Assembly: GCA_033065855.1 (NCBI GenBank)
Contig: JAVXUO010001587.1
Location: 124,001 to 188,000, forward strand
Direction of reading: 5' to 3'
DNA length: 64,000 nucleotides
Origin: Escallonia rubra
Taxonomy: Eukaryota; Streptophyta; Magnoliopsida; Escalloniales; Escalloniaceae
In this document: one piece after another, positions 56,420 to 64,000 of the stretch
Layout: the number at the start of each line of letters is the position of its first letter
How positions within the stretch are numbered: position 1 is the first letter of the stretch
The notes under the pieces: model-generated
Database searches by the model: none
Told to the model about the DNA's origin: nothing
Seen by the model: the letters and a program-made list of their open reading frames with translations, nothing else
Made by a program: the position numbers and the translations under genes

Positions 56420-59031
56420 TGATGCCAAGGAAAGCGGGTTCGTACTTACGTGGAGGTGCCACAAAGGCTACAGTCCGAGTCAGCTTCCAAGTATGTTGAT
56501 GTGAGACACAGCAAGGGTGGAACAAGGGCAGAGACCAAGGGCTTCCCAGACAGAACTCGAGGGTGGCAGTGCTGCGAGGGCGATAGCGCGAGATGAATAC
56601 GCGATGACAGTCACAGTCCGATGCTTAGGTCCAGAGTCAGGGTACTGTATGTTTCTCTCTCTAGAATTCTAGAGTGAGAAAGTGAAAATGTCCAAAATGT
56701 TCTCCTTCTCAAATGAATTCTCAAGACCTCTATTTATAGAGATTGAGATGATGATGTCATTAACCGACACGTGGCGCTCCCCGGGAGTGACACGTCACCG
56801 GGGGGTCCACAGATGCCGGTGCTCCACGGACTGTCAGATCGCATATTCAACCGGCCTGCTCCTCACAGCGTCGCTCTGTCTGTCTGGAAAGACTGGCTCC
56901 CACAACGTCGTTGCGGCCAGAGAAACCCCCTTGATCTAGCCTCCAATCCAAGCCCTTGCGGAGTCCCACAGGCCTGGCAGCGGTGGGGAAGACCCGACGC
57001 CCAACTGCCAGGTGAACTAGGCGCGATGCCCTCCGAAGACCTGCTCCCGTCTCGGAGTGACCCGGGGGTCATAGTCCCTAGAGGTGCCGACGCAAGCCCC
57101 CAGTGCCGGAGCACGTAGGCCAGTCACGCAGGCACCCTGACGGAGATAGTGTCCCGGAGGAGTCGCCTATCCCTGCGGGTGAGTCCTTATGCCGGAGCAC
57201 TTGGAGCGAGTCAAGGTAGCATCCCGGAGGAGCCGTCTACCCGACTGGCCGAGGTAGCATCCCGGAGGAGCCGTCTACCTGGCGGAAGGGGAGTTGAAGA
57301 GCTCCCTGGCAGAGATAGTGTCCCGGAGGAGTCGCCTATCCCCGCGGGTGAGTCCTTATGCCGGAGCACTCGGAGCGAGTCAAGGTAGCATCCCGGAGGA
57401 GCCGTCTACCCGACTGGCCGAGGTAGCATCCCGGAGGAGCCGTCTACCTGGCGGAAGGGGAGTTGAAGAGCTCCCTGGCAGAGATAGTGTCCCGGAGGAG
57501 TCGCCTATCCCCGCGGGTGAGTCCTTATGCCGGAGCACTCGGAGCATGTCAAGGTAGCATCCCGGAGGAGCCGTCTACCCGACTGGCCGAGGTAGCATCC
57601 CGGAGGAGCCGTCTACCTGGCGGAAGGGGAGTTGAAGAGCTCCCTGGCAGAGATAGTGTCCCGGAGGAGTCGCCTATCCCCGCGGATGATGTACACTCCG
57701 GAGAGTGGGTTGAAGCATGTTCCATGACCAAGGCAAGGTGCGCATGGTGTGATGAATGAGTGCGGTGCCCGGGGGCATGATGACATGATTGTGGCGCATG
57801 GGCGCGATGAAGTGAGTAAGGTGCCGGGAGCACGTCTATGTCAATGGCGCGGCGCATGGGCGCGACGGAGTGCGTAAGGTGCCGGGGGCATGGTAGTGTG
57901 ACAGAGAGCCTGGGGGCACGGCTGTATCAGCGGCGCGGCGCATGGGCGCGGCGAAGTGTTGGAGTGTGACGCCCGGACGTCGGTGACGGGGGTCACGGAG
58001 ACGACGTCCAGGCGACGGATGATGAGCATCGTGGAGTTGTGTCTGGGCGACGGGGTCGCGGAGTTGTGTCCGGGCGACGGGGGTCGCGGAGTTGTGTCCG
58101 GGCGACTGGGGTCGCGGAGTTGTGTCCGGGCGACGGGGTCGCGGAGTTGTGTCCGGGCGACGGGGGTCGCGGAGTTGTGTCCGGGCGACGGGGGTCGCGG
58201 AGTTGTGTCCGGGCGACGGGGGTCGTGGAGTTGATGTACGAACGGACGTCGGGAGGTTGTTGCAGGACGGACGTCGCGAGGTTGATGTACGAACGTCCGT
58301 AAGGTGATACACGACGGACGTCGCGAGGTTGATGTACGAACGTCCGTAAGGTGATACACGACGGACGTCGGGAGGTTGATGTACGAACGTCCGTAAGGTG
58401 ATGCACGACGGTCGTCGCGAGGTTGATGTACGAACGTCCGTAAGGTGATACACGACGGACGTCGGGAGGTTGATGTACGAACGTTCGTAAGGTGATGCAC
58501 GACGGACGTCGCGAGGTTGATGTACGAACGTCCGTAAGGTGATGCACGACGGACGTCGCGAGGTTGATGTACGAACGTCCGTAAGCATCGCGGAGGTGCA
58601 AAGACTCGGGAAAGCAAGTGCGCGCAGGAGGGAAGGCCATAGGCCAAACATTTGGGGAGGCCGAGGCCGACCCCAAGGGGGAGGCCGAGGCCGACCCCAA
58701 GGGGAAGGCCAAGGCCGAGGCCGACCCCAAGGGGAAGGCCAAGGCCGAGGCCGACCCCAAGGGGGAGGCCAAGGCCAACCTCCTTGGGCAAGTTCCATGG
58801 CGCATCGACGGACGACGTGCGAAGTGCGACGGTCGAAGCGTGATGCGGCGTCGCACGATGATGAGTTTCTTGGCGACGAAGTCGCGTAGAAGAAGTAAGA
58901 AATGCACGTGACTTGAGCGTGCACGCTTTGACCGGTTGTGAGCGTTGAAAATGTATGTTGCTTGTGCGGACGTGTCATGCAAAATGGGACCGTAGTGGGC
59001 CTTTGGGTACGACCAGAATAGGTTGGGAACA
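56420..59031 (-). repeat. 5' LTR of copy C
   Basis: 2612 bp, nearly identical to 49494-52115, with the same three tandem arrays in the same order and copy number as far as I can see. Confidence 0.9.
56731..56773 (-). promoter_or_regulatory. LTR promoter of copy C: TATA box with upstream G-box
   Basis: On the minus strand TATAAATA (56738-56731) lies about 30 bp downstream of CACGTG in a GCCACGTGTC context (core 56773-56768), with TGACGTGTCA a further 15-20 bp upstream. G-box and ACGT-core motifs bind plant bZIP/bHLH factors linked to light and ABA responses; the effect here is inferred. Confidence 0.6.
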
Positions 59032-59187
59032 GGTAATAGTGGTAGTTTTATGGTGAAGGTGGTGGGCTGCATTGATAGAGTGCTAGTTTTAGGTTGTGTT
59101 TGAAGGCAACAATGGTGATTTTATAATAAAAGTGGTGTTTGAAAGTGACGATTATGATTGTGAACGATGACAAAGGTAAAGGAGTCA

Positions 59188-59202
59188 AAATATATATAAA
59201 TA
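59188..59202 (+). promoter_or_regulatory. Candidate TATA box of the purple acid phosphatase gene
   Basis: TATATATAAATATA lies about 160 bp upstream of the first ATG (59358) and 157 bp downstream of the copy C insertion. Confidence 0.45.
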
Positions 59203-59357
59203 TACCTCATAAATTTTTGAAGTGCCAAATAAATACGCGTAACAACTTTTGAGACTTTTTGGATGGCGTCGACAGCAACATGAATTGTTGTTAAATTATC
59301 ATGCATCAAGTGAGAAGCTGTTCAAACCACTGGGGGTATGAATGCTTTCTGCCTTAG

Positions 59358-59856
59358 ATGGCAATAAATGAAGTCCCCCACTTTCGTCCCACACATAAGT
59401 CAAGACAGCTTGGGATGTTGGAATCTCAAAAGACATGGATCCACTCCACCATCTACCTCACTGTCATCGCTGCTTTCTTGTACCTCCTCCAACTCCTAGT
59501 CTCCCACAAGCTGATACTAGGCCATCACCAACATGTCACCATCAAGAAACAGCCTGACCTCCCTCTCCGGTTCCGCTCCGACGGCACTTTCAAAATCCTC
59601 CAGGTCAGCCCAAAAAAAACACAAAAACAACAAGAAAAAGAGAGAGAAATTTTCAAGGGAAGAAAATGGCGATTATATTGATGTCTTTAACATGGGTTTT
59701 GTGAGTAGGTGGCTGATGTGCACTACGGGAACGGAATCACGACTCGGTGCAGAGACATGGTGGAGACTGAGTTCGAGTATTGCTCCGATCTCAACTCGAC
59801 TCGATTTCTGAGGCGGATGATCCAGGCCGAGAAGCCTGATTTCATTGCCTTTACAG
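59358..59856 (+). CDS. Purple acid phosphatase, PAP28/29-type, 5' part only
   Basis: First two exons of a metallophosphoesterase of the plant PAP14/28/29 group. Exon 1 is 59358-59603 (82 codons), with a second in-frame ATG at 59415 that could also serve as start. Exon 2 is 59709-59856. Exon 1 encodes a hydrophobic signal-anchor (TIYLTVIAAFLYLLQLLV) and ends LPLRFRSDGTFKILQ. Exon 2 opens with VADVHYGNG, the D-x-H metal-binding block. It continues TTRCRDMVETEFEYCSDLNS and ends EKPDFIAFT with a split Gly codon, where relatives continue GDN, the second metal block. The donor at 59857 is GT. I found no GDN exon in the remaining 4.1 kb, so the next exon lies beyond the window or is lost. The product would be secretory-pathway or vacuolar; the substrate is unknown. 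Confidence 0.85.
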
Positions 59857-60842
59857 GTACTTTGTCCAGCAGTATTTGCGTCAATCCGACTGTCATTATA
59901 GGCTAAGGCTAATGACTGCTTTGAAGGGGTCGTACCTCTTGAGGCTTGTGGCTTGCCTTACTTTGGCATAAGAAAATGTGCTTTGGCATTGTGGCTTGCC
60001 TTGTTATATTCCTATTACTAGGCGTAACTTAAAATATTGATCCTCGTAAGTTTACCGAAATGTCTAAATGGCACTCTAGGGAGAAGTTCTCCGTTAGTTT
60101 TTTATGTTTAGTTCCGTCAACAGAGTGGTCACAGGTTTCAAACACCATTAAAGTCAACCCTCGGGCGAATAGGGAAAAATGTGACATGGAAACCTTTGAT
60201 GAGTATGATCTTTGTGCGGGCGCAGTTCCGTTTTGACCATGTAATGCTTGAAGTCTTAGGTCGATTCAACTGGGGACTGCTTGTAGGACAGTAGTAGACG
60301 TAAAGGACTAACGTGAAAGACCAGTAACACACATTTAAAGGTCTCGTAGTGTAAATTTCCCCAACATTATTTCAACTTTTGAGAAGTTTTCTTAGTTGTT
60401 CTTAGGGGGCGGGATATGTGTAAGAGATGATATTGGTGCGACAGAAACAAAAACAAAAGAAAGAAGTTGCTCATAGGGGTGGAATTAGGAGATGGTTGCA
60501 TCAATTGGGTTTACGCCAGTAAACATTTAGGTTCGAGTATCATGGCAGACGGGATGTTTGGGGCAAGGGATTCTATTGTTTTGACAAAAATATAGAAAAA
60601 GGAAAAAGGAAAAAGAACAAAGAACAAAGAAAAGATATTCCTAGGAGGTAAGCATTAGAATATGATTGCCCTGTACGCAAGTACTCGTGTGTGCACGCAT
60701 GCTGGCCTTTAATCCGTCTTTGGGTGACCAAATGTAAGATTTAAAGTGTTAGACTCTCAGTCATAAAATGAATTTCTCTTATCTTAGAGGAATCCTATGC
60801 ACAAGTTTTATTGAACTAGTTGATTGATAGATTTTCAGTTAC
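59857..60842. other. Phosphatase intron 2, first part
   Basis: No recognised exon or element. There is an A-rich run near 60590-60640. Confidence 0.4.
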
Positions 60843-61164
60843 TATTAAGTCAGTTCCTCTAAAGCTTAAGTTATTAAAGAGTGGACTTAACAATGCATAT
60901 CATGCTTAACAATCCCACTCGCGTGCAAGCCGCTGATTGTGTGCGGAGAGACAATGAATGAAAAACAAATAAGGAGCACGGCTACCAAGTGTACAGATAA
61001 ATAAGTGCAAATTGCACTATTATAAAGGGGACTAGTTATTGCAAGGGAAAATTCGAACCCAAGACCTTGCACTATGAGAGCTTTGATACCATGTTAAGCA
61101 ACCGGTTGCTCTTAAAGTGTATGCTATTAGAGAATGGACCCAAGAATGTATATCATGCTTAACA
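60843..61164 (-). mobile_element. SMART-type mini-LTR element (322 bp)
   Basis: On the minus strand: LTR 61164-61092 (73 bp, TGTTAAGCATGATATACATT at the start, GCTTAACA at the end), immediately followed by TGGTATCAAAGC (61091-61080), a near-perfect tRNA-Met primer site, then a 180-bp interior and a second LTR at 60911-60843 (69 bp). The interior also holds GGTTCGAAT. No coding capacity. The LTRs are clearly diverged, so it is old. Confidence 0.8.
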
Positions 61165-62600
61165 ATTTCATGTTGTAACCTAGACAACTTCACTGAACAC
61201 AGGATTTTGATTGAACTTGCTTAAATTGCTGCTCTTTTTTTGGGATTTTGGTAGTTATTGAGTGGGTTTGAAATAGCACTTATCATTAGTTGCTATCTCT
61301 TTCGTGAACCAACGTGAAATGATTGCAATTTTGCTTACTATATTGAATTATACAGCAAAACGGAGTTCGTTTTCTTCAATTGCTATTGCATAAATATTGT
61401 TTGCCTCTACGGGTGCAGCAGAAATAAGTTCCTATCCAATAGTGTTATACTAACTATCTCGAACTAAGTTAAAGCATAGAAGAGGGGTGGAGATTGCAAA
61501 TGTTTGTAACCAAAACGTTCGAAACCTTTTCTAGGATCCACCTACTTGCAGGGTTCAATGCTGTGGAAGTGAAAAGCCTGATTCTTGTTTTGATATATTA
61601 GTTTGTGGCGTGAATAATGCTACTTATTAGAGTCATTTTGACTTGTGGCTTCTTAAGCTTCCTCAAATTCGAAACTGACGCAACTATGGAACTCTAGAAT
61701 GATCTGATCTTACTTATGCCTGCATTTTAGTAGATGAAGTACAAGTAACATCAATAGCATTTTGAATACTGTAGAGAACTGGATAAGGTCTTTTGTAAGA
61801 CAGTGAATCCACATTGTTCTTGACTGCCGTTGTCCATAATGTTCTTGACATGTGCCGACTACGTGCGATTCACTTTAAAAAGGTTGAATGGATTCAATAA
61901 ATTGACCAAAGTGGCATGCCAAAAATTCCTTTGAAAAACGAATACATGTCTTTAATGAAAATTTTTGTGCATGGCGTATGACCATTGACTTAGTTGGTGT
62001 CTTGATTCAGTAGCCATTTTTGGCTGGATAGGATATGCTTTTCTTGTGACAAGGGTGGCTGGAGATTATTACATGTTAGAGGTGCAAAATTGAGTATGTT
62101 CCCCAAGCCCAAAAGGAAAACTTAAGGCGGAACTCCAAAATTGTGATGATTTCAGTTTTACCTCCTTAAGGGGTCCAATCCTTTGAGCCATTAATTACTC
62201 TACAGAAGTAAGCTGAAACACATAAACCAACTCAGTTACTGTTCATTGGTCTCTGTCGGCGCCCTATTCTGCTTTGAAACTTCACCTATCAAGGACCAAC
62301 TTGTCTTTAACACTCCTTTTCCTTTACTCTAGAACCCAAGCACCAAATTGTTACTGAGTTGTTAGTTCTTGAACCTGCTTCCGTAGGATCACAACAACCT
62401 TGCACTGCTGATCAAGGCAATTCTGACCTTCTTTATAATCCCAAATGCCCCCAGCATGTTGTTAGCTTCAAAATTCTCTATAAGAGGGTTTCTTACCTGC
62501 CACAATAAGATTTACTATAGGCAGTCTGACCATAAACAAATCTCTTAATTACAATACCCAGATTACCTATAATGAGAAACAGTGTTAGGCGCTTAGTTGC
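61165..62600. other. Phosphatase intron 2, middle part
   Basis: Ordinary A/T-rich sequence; nothing supported. Confidence 0.4.
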
Positions 62601-62604
62601 ACAA

Positions 62605-63010
62605 AGCGGGGGCAGGGGCGGGGGCGGGAGCGGGAACGGGGGCGGGAGAGCGTAAGCACCAAGAAGAATCTGAGGTTGGGAGCGGCTTGAATAAATAAAT
62701 GCGTAAAGAGTATTATCATTTATTTAGTATAGTTTACATAGCCAGCAACAACAGACAAGTAGGCTTTAAGGACTTGAAGGAAGAGAGAAACAAGGAATTG
62801 AGTTGAAAAGGGCTTGATTTTCAGGTAATCTCTCACTTGTTCTATGCATCTCTATCCAGCTAACGGGATCGCGTTCCCATATTAGCTTGGGACGAGATCC
62901 CATGGAGCTCCTAACTTGGGATCGCAAAAGCGAGTTTCCGAGAGAGAAACGTCACCATATTAGAAGTTTCCTGCAACTAAGGTTAGACGTGACCTTCTCT
63001 CAAAGTAAAG
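62605..63010. repeat. Dispersed repeat, copy 2 (partner at 3955-4510)
   Basis: Shares GGTTGGGAG-GGCTTGAATAA, the CATCTCT-TCC block, GGA-CTCCTAAC followed by GGGATCGCAAAAGCG, and GTTTCCTGCAACTA with the copy near the other end of the window. This copy has a longer G-rich head. Confidence 0.6.
62607..62648 (+). repeat. G-rich tract with quadruplex potential
   Basis: Six or more runs of three to five G separated by one to three bases (GGGGGCAGGGGCGGGGGCG and on). Four runs suffice for an intramolecular G-quadruplex on the plus strand, which is also the presumed sense strand of the phosphatase intron. Confidence 0.8.
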
Positions 63011-64000
63011 CAACACATATTGAAACTGGGTAGTCAATGGCAATACCCCCTTTCTCTATCTAAGAGTTTGGGTGCTGTTTGATGCTATAAGATGTTTTTG
63101 CTACAAAGAATAAGAGAGAGTTTGAGAATAGCGATGTTTTTCACTTTCTTCAGAAATGTGCTGAAGGTTAGGTTGGAATTAGACACTTCCACCATTATAA
63201 GCTGGACTAATATTAGGTGATGATTGGATGATTGGGCTGTAAAACTTATCGTTCTTACATTATTACCATAGTCATCCGTGGAAGTCGGACAATTTTCGGA
63301 TGGATTAATTACGCTGGGTGCCGCCAAGTTTACCTGTGGTAGCGTTCAGGCACCCCAAAGCTTATTTTAGCTATCTCACACCATGAACTAGCATAAATGT
63401 GGCACCCAACAACTTCCCGTTTATTTACCGGCCAAGAGCCTTGCCAGAGAGGTGATCTCGCTCAACTTTGGGGTGTATCTTTGGCAAATCATTATTTTTC
63501 CCCCTCTCTCTTTTTTTTTTCTTCTAATCCAGCACCACCTCTCTCTTGCCACCACCCTCTCCAAGCTCGTCACCTTACAATCATCTCATTCGGCGTTTTC
63601 TTCGAGATTTGGAGGCCACCCTTGATCTCAGATCCGCCCCCATCGACACTGCCCGCCCTATCATCCACCGGGGCATCACCACCAACCGCGCCGGCCAGAA
63701 GCTCTTTTTCCAGAAGACACGGTTCCATTTTTATAAAAACACCTTTCTATGTAGATAGATTTCTATTGCTTGCCTTTTCCTATCCCTTTTTCTTCTATAT
63801 ACTGGGATATCTTCCACTTTCCTACCAACTCTTGCTTTATTCTGGCACATAAATTCAGGTCAATTAACTGCTTGGCTTTTTGGATGAGTGCTAAATTACA
63901 TACCAAAAGGGGTCCATCCCTGACTCTTCTTTCGAAGGGATATAGGGACCAGTGAAGAGGTAAGCCTGTAGTTTTTTTTTGGTGCAAAAGCCTGTAGTGC
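63011..64000. other. End of window, no recognised gene
   Basis: A plus-strand frame at about 63546-63758 (RRFLRDLEATLDLRSAPIDT and on) has mixed composition that could be coding, but I do not recognise it and see no matching neighbours. It does not resemble a phosphatase exon. An open frame at 63397-63852 overlaps it in another frame. Confidence 0.35.

Larger units (their letters stand above)
49494..59031 (-). mobile_element. Young gag-only LTR retroelement, copy C (Ty3/gypsy, Tat/Ogre-like)
   Basis: Right LTR 56420-59031 is the 5' LTR and left LTR 49494-52115 the 3' LTR, both TGATG...GAACA as drawn on the plus strand. A near-match 5-bp duplication flanks it (GGTAG left, GGTAA right). By eye the LTRs differ by about five substitutions and two small indels over 2.6 kb, so the insertion is recent, well under a million years at usual plant rates. 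The 4.3-kb interior has a primer-binding site and an open gag, but no protease, reverse transcriptase, RNase H or integrase that I can see. It looks whole for a non-autonomous element that would use enzymes supplied elsewhere. Confidence 0.88.

Noticed and set aside
63546-63758. Small plus-strand frame with gene-like composition
   Set aside because: No recognised family, no matching neighbouring exons, and an overlapping frame of similar length; left as unassigned.

Overview
The window is nuclear DNA from a flowering plant, most likely a eudicot. The evidence is long GT-AG introns, four plant gene families (an ODR4-like protein, a CYP716-family P450, an At-4/1-like coiled-coil protein and a PAP28/29-type purple acid phosphatase) and a dense layer of typical plant transposons (Stowaway, PIF/Harbinger, hAT, Mutator-like, a Helitron-like element, L1-type LINE, TRIM/SMART and Ty3/gypsy LTR elements). 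Placement below eudicot is a guess; the repeat style would fit an asterid such as Ericales. I saw no rRNA, tRNA or CRISPR array.

Layout: 727-22995 (+) is one ODR4-like gene of ten exons that reads through to 483 codons. Its introns hold L1 fragments, a non-autonomous LTR element with a nested MITE, and an LTR-like block. 23598-24096 is a TRIM, and 24385-25920 is a worn long LTR (copy A). 26045-27613 holds a hairpin MITE and a Helitron-like element containing a Stowaway. 30115-31864 (-) is a CYP716-family P450 with all signature motifs but one in-frame TAG. A 1.2-kb Mutator-like element with a perfect 9-bp target duplication (32021-33213) lies just upstream of its TATA box, followed by a solo LTR with a perfect 5-bp duplication (33354-36134, copy B).

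40030-45871 (-) is an At-4/1 homologue of eight exons and 250 codons. Its 4.1-kb second intron contains a Stowaway, inside which sits a PIF/Harbinger-type element, inside which sits a 43-bp GC-rich minisatellite; a 964-bp hAT-type MITE lies nearby. 46703-48295 holds a duplicated flank and a broken hAT transposase. 49494-59031 is a young LTR retroelement on the minus strand (copy C) with 2.6-kb LTRs about 99.8% alike, a Tat/Ogre-style primer-binding site and an open gag, but no recognisable pol. It landed about 330 bp upstream of the purple acid phosphatase gene (59358 onward, +), of which only the first two exons are visible. A 322-bp SMART-type mini-LTR element lies in the downstream intron.

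The host genes show no pathway link to one another. The most unusual features are the gag-only element family (A, B, C), whose LTRs carry different tandem-repeat modules in each copy; the triple nesting inside the At-4/1 intron; and the P450 with one stop codon in an otherwise complete reading frame.
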